Assembly: GCA_003427395.1 (NCBI GenBank) | Contig: BFEA01000235.1 | Location: 60,372-95,183 of the forward strand | DNA: 34,812 bases | Origin: Chara braunii | Taxonomy: Eukaryota; Streptophyta; Charophyceae; Charales; Characeae | Direction: 5' to 3' | Shown here: piece by piece, positions 19,906 to 30,490 of the stretch | How the letters are laid out: every line of letters starts with the position of its first letter | Numbering within the stretch: position 1 is the stretch's first letter | The notes under the pieces: model-generated | What the model was told of the DNA's origin: nothing | Databases searched by the model: none | What the model saw: only the letters and a program-made list of their open reading frames with translations | Program-made: the position numbers and the translations under genes

Positions 19906-20113
19906 AGGCAGGATAGTTCGGTGCCGACGCCACTGTCGGGATGAGCATTTCGGCCGAGGCCACTAAGGACCGGGCATACGGGCCACAGGGGAGGGGGCAT
20001 ACCTACTTGAACCGGCCTAAAAAAGGGGGCCAAGTCCATGCAAGGACAGCGAGGTGGAGCGGCACTGAGGGCCGCTCAGGCCGCGAAGAGCCGCGGGTAC
20101 TGTCTTAGGCGGA

Positions 20114-20205
20114 GTCCCTCGGGACATCTGTTAGAATTGGAGCGACATAGAGAAGATTAGCCTTGGACCCTGCGCAAGGACTCGCATATATCGAGGGAGA
20201 TTCGA
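20114..20205 (+). pseudogene. U6 snRNA-like sequence 2
   Basis: Opens with GTCCCTCGGGACAT and continues TTAGAATTGGAGCGACATAG. It keeps AGAGAAGATTAGC and CCCTGCGCAAGGA exactly as in plant U6, followed by CGCATATATCGAG. The U/ACAGAGA box reads ACATAGAGA. It retains different parts of U6 than the copy 295 bp upstream. Both copies share upstream sequence (GCCGCGGG plus TACTG, 20-30 bp before the start), so they were duplicated together or belong to one repeat family. No T-run terminator follows. Confidence 0.8.
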
Positions 20206-20600
20206 CAGCCGAGCGTTTATTTGAGCTCTGATATTCGGCTGACTGTCGGACAGCGCTGGACCGTGCAGTGCTAGAGCACCGGGGCTGACGTCAACCCGGG
20301 CTGAAGAGTGAAGATGGCGGGAGTATGAGCCAGGCGCAGCGGTGAGAGTGGGAAGGGAAGGCGGAGAGACTGCCGGGTGCGTGCACAAAGGGGATAAGCG
20401 CAGCAGGCAACGGGAAAGCGCAGGGCAGTGGGGGGGGGGCGCAGGACTGCCGGCTGGGTTGTCACGCAGCCTTCCACCGCTGGGCGCTGCCGGGAAGAGA
20501 GGGGGGAGAGACGAATGAACCGGGGCAGGCGTATGCGCTAGGTGCATCCGCAGTTGAGTGGGAAAGGCTTAGGCTATGGCAGGATTAGAAAGTGTGTACC

Positions 20601-21331
20601 TCACCCGTTTCTTGATGAAAACGGGTGAACGAAGAGTTGTTTTAAGGGGTTTGGGCTAGGGAGAGCACAGTGGTATAGTTAGTTTTAATGATAGATTAGT
20701 AGAATAGCGGGTTAGTGAGAAACAAGCTGCGCCGGGCTATGGCGGAGGTGAAGAAAGAGGGGAGGAAGAAACGAGTGTCTCGCTCGTTTCCGATTGGAAT
20801 CGAGCGAGGAAAGGTGCCACCCCGGGGTTTTGGCCCCGGGCGAAACCAATGGCAGCGTTAGTTTGGGTGATACGTGAGTAAATCGGGGGTTACTAGAAGA
20901 GAGTATGGCGGGGGAAAGTGACGGGAGACGGTCATGGCAGGGGGGGCAAAGCTCGATATCTCGCCCGATTCCTATGGAATCGGGCAAAGCAAACTTGTAA
21001 GTTGGGGGTTTTAGTGTTGCGAAGCTAATGGTGCTGTTAGTTGTGACTATAGGAAGGTGAGTTCGGCGGGGTGAGTGTCAAGGGCTGCGCCAGGGAAGGC
21101 CTTGTAGACGGGGATGAATCTTCCCGCACTTTAGCGGAAGATTCATTCGTGTTTCTCCTTGCTCTCTCTGGCACGTATTCGAACAAGGCACGACATTCTG
21201 CAGCAGACGAGTAGTAGTAGACAGAAGGGGGGGGGGCTAGAAAGAGTACTGGCTGCGCGGGGGTTAGACGGTTAGTAGGCTAGGTAGGAGGGGGGGAATG
21301 AATCTGGCCGCGTATGCGGACGGATTTATTC
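20601..21331. repeat. Hairpin array A, five stem-loops about 150-180 bp apart
   Basis: Stem-loops lie at 20601-20628 (TCACCCGTTT/AAACGGGTGA), 20779-20808 (CTCGCTCG/CGAGCGAG plus TTCC/GGAA inside), 20963-20985 (GCCCGATTCC/GGAATCGGGC), 21114-21146 (ATGAATCTTC/GAAGATTCAT plus CCGC/GCGG) and 21296-21331 (GAATGAATC/GATTTATTC plus CCGC/GCGG). Starts are 178, 184, 151 and 182 bp apart. The stems have different sequences but each is almost perfectly paired. Between them the word GGCTGCGC or GCTGCGCC recurs (near 20727, 21084 and 21251). A further perfect stem, CCCGGGG/CCCCGGG, lies at 20821-20840. Confidence 0.7.
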
Positions 21332-21984
21332 GAATGTCTCAGGCTCTGTCGAGACAAGTAGCGGAGGGGGGCATCCGCGGGGCCGGAGACTTACCTACTA
21401 ACCCATACGTTGCCCCGCCGGTGGTTGAGGCTCTCATTGCGTAGAGAGAGAGAGAGAAAGCATTGGAAGAGGGGAGGAGGGAGCCCGCGTACCCACCTGC
21501 AGCTGGCCGGGGAGTAGCGGGAAAACGGCCGAGCAGAAAGGCAAGTTCGTCAGGCCACCGAGGGGGCAGCGGGGGTAGGATACCTGCCTAGTGGCCGGAG
21601 CGCTGCCCCCAGCGATGGGAACACGGCTTCCCCATCTCCCTGCAAGCTTGTATCTGGCCTCTCTCTTACAGAGGACTCACCCACCCCTACTCATTCCATC
21701 GGAAGAAGCAGCGTAGGGCGGCCACGGGGCAGGATGCGTTTATGTGATCGAGTTGCCAGGCTGTAGCCACCTATCGTGGAGCTGCATACTGGGAGGCGGC
21801 CCGCCAAGTTGCTGCTCGTACAGCTGGCTGGACTGACCAGGCACGCTGTTGATTGTCGGATGCCGGAATGCGTTGCTGCTGCAGTTAGCCGCTCCCGCCC
21901 ACCTACCTGGCCGGTTCAAGCTAATCCGAGAAGGAGGAGCTTGTCTGGAGGGAGGGGATTAGTGAGGCTTGAGGGTCGTGGTTG

Positions 21985-22004
21985 CTAACTGGCAGGGCAG
22001 TTAG
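21985..22004. repeat. Stem-loop CTAACTG/CAGTTAG
   Basis: A perfect 7-bp stem with loop GCAGGG. The stretch 21400-22200 around it is GC-rich, has no gene and contains several weaker stems (for example AGCAC/GTGCT near 22162). Confidence 0.55.
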
Positions 22005-22604
22005 TCAAGGGGCTACAGCTTGTAACACCGCTGCAGTGGACTGCCACGCTCGACTTCGGTTGCACTGAGCAATGCCGCAGCATACCGTTATCGCGCCTTT
22101 CTACGGGGTGATTGCAGGCTGCCGCCACTAGATGGGGTTGTTATAACCGTACTCGAGTGGAGCACCGAGAAGTGCTATATTTGGAGGGGCCTCCCCGGAC
22201 CGTATAGTCATGGTTGAGCGAGAGGGGCAGCCCGAGGGATGAGGCGGGGGTTCGTGAGATCGGGACTTTGACACCAGGCGGGAAGGCTGAGATCTCGGAG
22301 AGGTGGGGGTTGTTGCTGCCGACCGGGGAAGTCGTCAGGGGCGGGATGCCAACAACTGATTTAGAGTTGGCCGAGCTGTTACATTGGTCGCCATTGCGGG
22401 GCCCTCAGGCGCTGAAGGTTACAACGCCCTCTCCCGCGAGTCTGAGAGCACCCTTCTTGGATCTGAGAGTCTCAACCCTTCTTTTTCTACCCTCCTCACT
22501 CTAAGTCTAGTCTGTTGGTTCTGAGAGGAAGGCGGTAGGCGGGATTGCAACCCGTAATCCGCGCCAAGGCCTCTGTGGGAGGTTCGCCCCACCGATTGCA
22601 AGAG

Positions 22605-22640
22605 CCCTGCCGGGACTCAGGAGGAGTCCTGGAGGCAGGG
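22605..22640. repeat. Long stem-loop CCCTGCC/GGCAGGG
   Basis: The outer stem CCCTGCC (22605-22611) pairs with GGCAGGG (22634-22640). The inner stem GGACTC (22613-22618) pairs with GAGTCC (22624-22629). Two further stems precede it at about 22540-22592 (GCGGGATT/AATCCGC and GTGGG/CCCAC). It is strong enough to fold as RNA or extruded DNA; no function known. Confidence 0.6.
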
Positions 22641-22915
22641 AACTGAGTGGTAATTCCCTGATCCCTTCTATAAACCCGATTATAACCCATATCTGTACAT
22701 CTTTCTATGGTCTGACTGAGTATATTGTGTGAACCCGGTATTTGACTTTGGGTTGACGTTCAGGACACAAATCAGACTGAAGTAAAAGAAATGGTTGTGC
22801 GAATCCAGTTTCAGTTTTGTTGTTTGACTGAAGGCAGATTGTAAACGAAAGGGAATGCATCTGGGGGGAAGGTTGGGAGGAAGGCAGTATTGTATGCAGT
22901 TTGATTGGGTTGCTA

Positions 22916-23854
22916 AGGCTGGGAGGTCCCCATAAGTTTGGGGAAGCCTAGCGCTTTGTTCATTTTGGGTTTGTATGGGGCAACCAGGCCGCTCTATAAG
23001 TTTAGGTGGCCTGAATGCTATGGAGGTTGGGATGTCCCCATAAGTTTGGGGAGATCCGGTGTTGTGAGTTGCGTCGAGGGTCAGGACGCTCTATAAGTTT
23101 AGGTGTCCCGACTGCTCTGACTTGCGAAGAGCTTGACTGTGGTTGACTTTCAGGGACTCAAGACGCTCAATAATTTTTGGTGCCAGGAGTTCCCTTGTTT
23201 TCTTCGGGGTTTTCCAGAGTTTCTTTTGTTTTTGAACGAGGGGGCCGAGCTGTTCTGTAAGTTCGGGTGACTCAGTCTCCTCCTGCATTTGTTTTAAGGG
23301 AATGAACCTGACAAAGAGCAAACCCTTCTTTAAGTTCAGGGGGCTTGACCCAATGCTACACACAGGAAGGTTCAGAGAGAAAGGAATCAGGTGGAGAGGC
23401 AGACCCTTTTGTAAGTTCAGGGGGTTTGACTCAAAGCCTTGCACATGCTGGAACCCAAGGGTTATAATCTGGCTATATGCTATTACTATTTTATTAAGAA
23501 CAGGCTAGTCAGACACGAGTCCATAAGATTGGACGCCCTGGCTATAGCTTATCATGAAATGAAGAGAGTATAACTAAAAAGATATAACTGAAGGTAAACT
23601 TGGGCAGGCTGAGTAACGTTCTAAAGATAAGCGGCTCAGCCCTATGTCCATTTGGAAGGCTAAGTGCAGAGAGGTATATATAAATTGGCTATTTAAACAG
23701 TTAAGGGCGACTAGAGTGGTTTAGTCATATGCCCAAAGAAGAGAAAAGTAGTTGTGCCCTCTGTTTGTATATACGTGGCTAAGTCAGAACGCTCTATAAG
23801 TTTAGGTATTCTGACTCTAGGCCTGGCTAAGTTGGGCGTGCTCTGTAAGTTCAG
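22916..23854. repeat. Hairpin array B, conserved TATAAGTTTAGG loop with changing stems
   Basis: At least eight stem-loops share a centre close to CTATAAGTTTAGGT or CCATAAGTTTGGGG. Examples are AGGCT/AGCCT with TCCCC/GGGGA (22916-22949), CAGGCC/GGCCTG (22985-23013), TCCCC/GGGGA (23035-23052), GTCAGGAC/GTCCCGAC (23080-23112), GGGACTC/GAGTTCCC (23153-23194), CCCT/AGGG (23323-23341 and 23404-23422), AGTCAGAA/TTCTGACT (23782-23816) and GTTGGGC/GCCTGAC with two G-T pairs (23831-23854). Loops are conserved while stems change and stay paired. No coding frame covers the region. Confidence 0.75.
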
Positions 23855-24155
23855 GTGGCCTGACCTACGCCTTATGTAAGCTGGGTATAAAGGGTTAAAT
23901 CATGGAGAGATCATGAACTATTGTTTGTTCAGGTTGACTTAGGGATGGTAAGAGTACTTACCCTTGTGGTTTGGCCTGTCTGTGACTGAGTGAGGCTACT
24001 ACTTGTTTTGAGTTTCAGTTTGATAGGTAGTTGCTTTAGTTGCTCGCCACGTGCTAGAGCGATAAGAGTTAGTTTCACTTCCTGCATTTTTAGAGCTAAG
24101 TTTTTTTACTTAGATCAATTCTCGCATTTTTCAGAGATCTTTTGTCATACTTAGC

Positions 24156-24582
24156 TTTGTATAAATCTTGGCAAACCACTTTCTCTACAGGAAGCGCTGC
24201 CGAAATTTTTACAAATCCAAGGAGTTAGTTGAATTTTGACATGTTAAAGTTCAGCTTGTCTTTCCTGTATATCCGACTTAGTAAAAATTTGGAAAACGTC
24301 CTTTTCTAAAGGGAATGCCCCCCGAATTTTTACTAATTCAGGGAGTTAGTCTAATTTCTGACTTCTCAAAGTTCAAACTTGTCTAAGTTTCATATATGGC
24401 TTAGTAAAAATCTGGGAAGTCTCCCTTTGTAGAGAGAGTGCTGCCCAAATTTTTGCTAAGTCAGGGAGTTAGACAAAATTGAACTTCGGAAAGTCAATAG
24501 TTATTTCTGATTTCATATTTGGGCTTATATTAATTCTGAAAATGCACTTTTCCTACGGGAAGCGCTGCCGAAATTTTCTTAG
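24156..24582. repeat. Tandem repeat C, about 122-bp units each a long hairpin
   Basis: There are four units. Arms pair at 24156-24173 with 24198-24215, 24278-24292 with 24321-24336, 24400-24416 with 24444-24460, and more weakly 24524-24539 with 24567-24582. The arms are variants of CTTAGTAAAAATTTGGG and its complement. Between them is a second small hairpin of type CTTTTCCTACGGGAAG, and each unit is followed by GGGAGTTAG or similar. The third unit has the best pairing. Confidence 0.75.
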
Positions 24583-25038
24583 TTTAAAGGAGATAGATTA
24601 TATTTTGACAGGTGGCGATTCAGGCGGTCCACTCTGTATAGGGGAGATTGTGTCAGGGTCTACCTTTGCTTTGGGCACTGCTTAAAGGTAAATTCAGGCT
24701 TAGTTAACTAGAATGCTTTGAGTGAGATCGTGATATGGGGGTTATTCTCCATGGAATTATAGGTTTAGCCTGGGTATTGACCTGTCTTGTGTTACAGGTC
24801 CTCTTGATCGTATTGATTCAGGATTTGGACTAGTTTCAGCTTGATCCTACGAGGACCATTTTCTGTTATCACTGATAACAGGTCGGTTGCCGATTCGTCG
24901 GTCTGCGATTCAACTCTAATCCACTCTCGCCACATAACCTAAAGGCTTTAGCCCTGTGTTTTGAATTGTTTCATTGTGTTTTTACCCGGACTTTATTGAA
25001 TGGCCATTTAACAGAAGTACTGAGTATGTATTTTGGGG

Positions 25039-26146
25039 AGTTGCACAATAGTGAGGTTGTATGGCTAAAGAAGGGGGTATGAGCATCGAGAATGGCTGAA
25101 GTTGACCCCATGTAGTGCGTGGACTTTTGTTGATCTTTGATGAGATTGCAGGTATGGTTGTGGTTCGAACTTCGGATGTGACTGTTTGCGAATACATGTG
25201 TATGTGGCTGAGAGGAGCCCCACTGTGACTGTGAGAAGTGATCGTCCTGTATAATTAAGCCTTCTGTATATGTTTATATGTGCCTTGGGTATGCGCGCGG
25301 CTTACTGTGATCGTGCGCAAAGATTAACCTGATTATGCCTTAAGAGAAAAGGGAGATCCCCTTCTATCCTTTGCTCCTTTGAGATTTTATAGTCGGACGT
25401 TGGTCCTGGACCGGGATTCAAGGTCCTTGTCCAGGACATCCCAAGCCCTAGACTCTGCAGGGAAGGAATCTGCCCCCGTGCAGAGCCTATTTGCCTTACC
25501 TACCGAGACGCTCAGACCAAAGATCAGAGGTCTCACGGCGGCAGGACGACTATTCCTTCAGCCGTGCAATATCGTGAGGGATCAGACCCTCACGGCACTT
25601 CGAGTCTGACACTTGAGTGTCATAAGCGGTACTCGGATCCACGAGGGACCGCTTGATTATGGGCACTACATAGTACGCCATCATTGCGACTGCTTGCGTA
25701 CGCTTGCATTGCGGGTCGAGATGAGTTAGCCCTGCGTCCGCACAGTTTTATAATGAGTCTCGCGCGCGACGCCTATCCGATTTCAGTGTCGGGAAGTTAT
25801 GGGACGGCTATTGAAGGGACTAGGAGTGTTGTCGCATTGTTCGATGTGTGTGTGTGTGTGCGTTTTATTTTTTTGTTCGTAAAATGGTGTGCGCGTGGTG
25901 CGTGGAATGCGTCCTAGTCGACCGACGTCGAGCCACGCTTGGGACTTCGGCCCCCCAAGATGTTGGTTCGCATGCGGGTCCGATAGGCGTATTACCGCGC
26001 GTACCCCCTATGCTACAACGAACGAGAAACGTCCTCGGCTGGTCCACCTCTGCGATTGCAACTAATTAACTTTTGTACTGTGGATTGGTAGCTCGGCGGG
26101 GATACGCCCACCGAAGGGAGGTGACAACTCCCGTAAGGTGGAGGTA
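25039..26146 (+). repeat. Left LTR, second part
   Basis: Matches 31999-33108 over about 1.1 kb with scattered substitutions. It starts AGTTGCACAA and ends GTGGAGGTA. The other copy then has GACA and the putative target duplication, whereas this copy continues AGTTGTGCC into the internal region. A TG run lies near 25846-25861. Open frames in this block occur in both LTR copies and have no known motif. Confidence 0.9.
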
Positions 26147-28621
26147 AGTTGTGCCTCGCGTAGGCCCTATCCTGTCGTAGGGGCTCGCGAGAGGTATGGC
26201 TGGTGCACTCGGCCGGAACGGCCTAAGGAAGCTCCATTTGTGTGTTCGCGACGAGGTTGGTCCAACTCCTGCGTGACGAGGCCGAGAGGGTCCCGCGCTG
26301 CCACGTGCGGTGCCGGACCGATGCGCTCGATAGGTGGCGCCGTTGCCGGGGATGACGGCTGCCTACCGTTGTGTATGGTGGAACAACATCCGGGTATGCG
26401 ATTGAGATAACTAGGCAAAAAGGAAGGCCTTCTTTGGACGTACATGGTCGATTGCTTGATAGTCTAGCCATCGTTGGGAATGTTTTAGGGTTGTGGTCTA
26501 AGTGTTGGAAGCTGACTATGAGCGTATGCACGCTTTGCTTAAGGAAGAAAGTGTTGAGTTGTACGTCTATGTATTTGGACGCGTGTAGGAGCTGTTTCAG
26601 GGAGCATTTTGCTATCCTGAGTATTTTTTTAAGTGATTGGGCGATACGTGGCACGTATGATACGGCCTAGGTTGAGTTGAGGCAGCGACAACATTGCTGG
26701 CTATGTTTGTTGTTGAGGCAAGCTTTATTAATGACCGCCAAAGCCACGAGGTTAGTTGACTTATTAGGCGAAGTAAAGGTGTTAAGTTAAGGCGTCCTCC
26801 CCTGGTCGATAGAGCCTCGCTTTGGAAGAAACCTTTGGTGTGTAAGCGACGCGGATGAGAGGATGAATGGTGACAGCGAAATTAGAGGGATTTAATTGCC
26901 AAAGTCGTCCCATGGGCACCGATTAAGTTGTGGTATGAGGGGTACTGCAGTGATGAGTCATCTAGGGGATTGTCTAGACATGGCCACTAATAGAGTTGAG
27001 AGATGGTAGGTTACTTGGTTAGTGGTGTGACCGACCTGAAGAAAGACCTATGCTTAAGTATTTGTGATATATGTGTATTTGTTTTTATGATGGTTTATTG
27101 GGCTATCTGGGTATGTGTGCTTTCATTCTATTTTGTTCTGGTGGTTGATCGATGGTGTATATATGGACTTGTCTTCCAAAGAGAACACAAACCTTGCATG
27201 AAACCCACATCTGGCATGAGACCAGAGGTGAATGGGGTGACTCACTTCTGAGGAAGGTGGTTCTTCCTGAAAGGGGTCAGTCAGTGTGTATGATGTGTCC
27301 TCAGTGGAAGTATGTTCTTGACTTGTTACCCCCTCGCTGGGACCTAAGGAAGCAGATTATCTGTCTCAAGGATAATGGTGAGACCCACGCCGAAATTATG
27401 TTCCTGGTCCATTAGTGGGGTGTTGTTACCTGTCCTATGATAGGAGAGTAACTACATTATCGGCTGAGAGAAGAGGAAGGGGCTTGCTACCTCGTCAAGG
27501 CTGTGATGGCCAGGTGGAACAACTACTGCTTAGTGAGAGCGGTTCTGGAGTAGCGATCTGGGTTCGTCTCGCATTAAGCAAGGCCATCATATTTGTAAGG
27601 GCGAGGACTCGCTATCCGTTGCCCGGATAGGTATGAATGGGGTTGACCATCTTACCATGATTAGGTTTAGTGAGGTGCAAGCGCTGAAATCAGAGAGGGT
27701 TGCGGTGAGGCTTGATCTTTGGAGCGGGACTCAGGAATCAAGATGTTATCTCAAGAAGATTACACCGCCCCTCTGCACTATATGCTTCGTTTAAGAGACG
27801 AAGGGGGTAACAATTGTATCATGTTAATTATTCATTGTCAGTCTTATTCTGTTTTGTATAAACTAAAATACGTTTTGAGAGTTATCTTGTTATATGGCTG
27901 ACAGTTGGGTTAGTTTCATGTTGCTATGTATAAAGCATATCGTGCTCTTCAGTTAGCACCCCTGCAAATAAGTTGGGCCTATTATGTTGTGATCATAGTT
28001 AAGAGGATATTTCATTTATCGTGGTTTGTACTGCGACTTGAGTTCATGATTGCAGTGCCTGCTTATATGACGTGCATATTGTATCGTTCGTGGCTGGTAA
28101 AAGTGGTATTGGACTAATGTCTGATTTATGACTGGAGGGTTTTACCGATGGGTATTTGGTGTTCTATTCCAGATGGATATTTGTGCAAAGGGCTCTCTTC
28201 GATGTAATCGTTGTTTCGAATAGACTCCTCTATGAGTGTACGCGATGAGTATCGGTTTAACCTTAGCAGGGTATTAGTGGTATCTGTTACTTAAGTAATG
28301 TACCACCCCTTAGGAGTAACCACTATTAGGAAAAAGGGGGCTGTAAAAGTGTTATTACCATGGTATATTACCATTGATATTTTCCTAAATTGGGTGGTCG
28401 CAAGCGCTGGAAACGAACGAATTTAGGGAAAGATGATCTGAGGATAAGGGTTTGGGGATAAGGTGGTAGAGTATGATTGCCAATACAATAACGGAAGGCG
28501 CATGCTGGACGTTTTTTCTATTATGGGCAGAGCCCAGGTCGGAGCAAAGACAACTCAGGATGCCTTATGCGAAGGAAGATCCCAGTGTGACCCTACCTGT
28601 CAAGAGGGAAAATGGGCCTGA

Positions 28622-29053
28622 GGTTTCCTTGCCGAGGCAAGTCAGGGAGGGAGAGTACATCTCTTCCTGGTAGGGTGCACCGATAGGCAAGCGGTATTTT
28701 TTGCCTGGATCGAGTTTGGCTTTGATGATGGTCAGGACTGTGCGATCGTAAGGGTGACTTTGTATGCGTCTTCTTCGTTTTGGGACTTACATGGGATTGA
28801 GTTGGCGCTTGGGCACGGGAGTCTGTTGGCGAGACCTTTGAGGGTAGCTGAGGAAGCTGCAACAAAATGGACGAATGACAAGGTCCAGGAAGGAGAGGAG
28901 CAGGTGGAAGCCCGTGTAGAGGTCAAGCACGCTGAAGAGTTTGCACTCCCCTCAGCCCCATTACGAGTTGTCCTGCCAGAGTTCTTAATAGAGGCATATT
29001 TTGGGGGACAGGCGAGGGTGGAAGTCGCTGCAGAGGCTGCCGTGACGATGTGA
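28622..29053 (+). CDS. Unidentified reading frame, possible gene remnant
   Basis: This frame is open for about 143 codons after a stop at 28619. It reads like protein rather than random sequence: a mixed hydrophobic part (VHLFLVGCTDRQAVFFAW, FGFDDGQDCAIVRVTLYA, LHGIELALGHGSLLARPLR) and then an amphipathic, acidic part (EEAATKWTNDKVQEGEEQ, VEVKHAEEF). The first ATG in frame is at 28754, giving 99 residues. I do not recognise it. It is the only coding-like stretch in the non-coding interior of the nested element. It could be a captured host exon or the last trace of an element gene. A competing open frame (28473-28673) overlaps its beginning. Confidence 0.35.
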   Translation, partial: GFLAEASQGGRVHLFLVGCTDRQAVFFAWIEFGFDDGQDCAIVRVTLYASSSFWDLHGIELALGHGSLLARPLRVAEEAATKWTNDKVQEGEEQVEARVEVKHAEEFALPSAPLRVVLPEFLIEAYFGGQARVEVAAEAAVTM

Positions 29054-30276
29054 GAATGGAGATATGCAAGGTACGTATGCGAGTTGATAAATGGGTGTAC
29101 CTGAACCGAAAGTTTTTGGCCCATAGCCAGGAACTTAAGAACCTGGCCAATGTAGTGAATGCTTATACAGGTTCGCACGACCCAAAATGAAGGAGTTGTA
29201 GACTGGGAAGAGGTTTGTGCCGCAGTTGGCCGATAGGGAGTGTCCATGTATCCTGTTAGGGTGTGTCTCTCGTAGGCAATGTGCACATAGGCGAAGATGA
29301 GGGCTAGGGTGGCAGGCCAACCAATTGTATGGACTGAGTCCCTATGTGGTAGCTGGCAGGAAGCACCAAGATGGGTTGCAGGGATGAGTTGTGAGGGAAA
29401 TAGGTTTGGGTGAGAAGAGTTTGGAAGCTTGAGGAAGCTGTAGAAAATAAGCAAGAAAGCCCCATTTGAATACATATGATGTGCAGAGGGAAGGGGGCAT
29501 AACGATGGTCCGGTAAGACGGCCCGAATTGTAGGCGAAAGGGACCCCCAATAGAATGGCTGTATATGTGAGGTGCGTTAAGACGGTCTCAAAAACCGTGT
29601 TACCGGAATGTTTCCAATAGAAAGAGCGAGGAACGGTTTTTAGGGCATTATTACCGAGGCTTACTCCTTTAGTTCTATCATTGAGAGGAGAAAGGATGAG
29701 ACCTACTTCGTGCCTAGGCCCAGATGGTTGTACATATATGAAAACTATGAGAGGCGTAGGAGGAGACTTCTGCGCGTGTGAGGTAGACTCTTTAACCTAT
29801 AAATGTGGTGTGTAGGGCTTATGTAGGAGTGGTTTGTGTGTTTCTTGGTTACGTGGAAATGTCTTGAAGTCCCTATAAATGCCAGTTTGAGCTGAGATTG
29901 TGCGACCCTATGAGTATATATGTAATTCAAGACCATTTGGTTCACCCCTGAGAAAGGATACTACATTCTGGAGTGTATATTTGAGTCGAGATATTATCTG
30001 AGACTATTTCGGGTGTATGACGATCACTATCACTCTCATTTGTGTGGTTTATCCTGACGGATGTTGGCGTGTGTGAAAAAATATGTGGATGGGTGAAATG
30101 TAAAGCTGCCTACTCCTCGGTATACTTGTGCGACCTGCCTACGGGCAGCTGATAGGGCAGAGTATAAAGGGAGGAAGCGCAACCTGTTTGTGAAAGATTG
30201 TGAGGATTCTTTGAAGATTTATGAGTCTCTGAGGCTCGAATACTTCACCATTCCGGTTGTTGATTGCTTAAGTGTG

Positions 30277-30490
30277 AAGAGGACCCATAATTTGGTCTCT
30301 CGGTGATGTTTTGTCTTATAAAGAGACCCCTCGCGATTTTGAGAGAGGGGGTGTTTTGATCTGTGACGATACCCCTCGTGATTTTGGGAAAGGGGGTATT
30401 TTGTTTTGTAATGAGACCCCTCGTGAATTTGAGAGAGGGGATGTTTTGTTCTATGATGAGAGCCCCTGAATTTTGGAGGGGGGGAGGATG
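30277..30490. repeat. Tandem repeat D, 45-bp hairpin units
   Basis: Five units start near 30277, 30322, 30368, 30412 and 30458. Each has a stem around an AT-rich loop followed by TGTTTTGTTCTATGAT or a variant. Stems are GACC/GGTC, ACCCCTC/GAGGGGGT, TACCCC/GGGGTA, ACCCCTC/GAGGGGAT and CCCC/GGGG. The first unit's stem differs in sequence from the others but pairs just as well. Confidence 0.75.

Larger units (their letters stand above)
19124..25038. other. 5.9-kb insertion inside the left LTR
   Basis: This segment separates the two parts of the left LTR and is missing from the right LTR, where the junction reads GGCGCATGGAAGTTGCAC. It contains two U6-like sequences, at least three hairpin arrays and no convincing protein gene. 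No LTRs, terminal inverted repeats or target duplications of its own were found, so the mechanism of insertion is open. It could be a composite of several insertions. Confidence 0.6.

Noticed and set aside
22916-23854. CRISPR-like array
   Set aside because: Repeats are not identical, spacing is irregular, and the setting is a eukaryotic retroelement.
26147-26170. Primer-binding site just after the left LTR of the nested element
   Set aside because: The sequence does not match a tRNA 3' end that I can name, so strand and primer stay unassigned.
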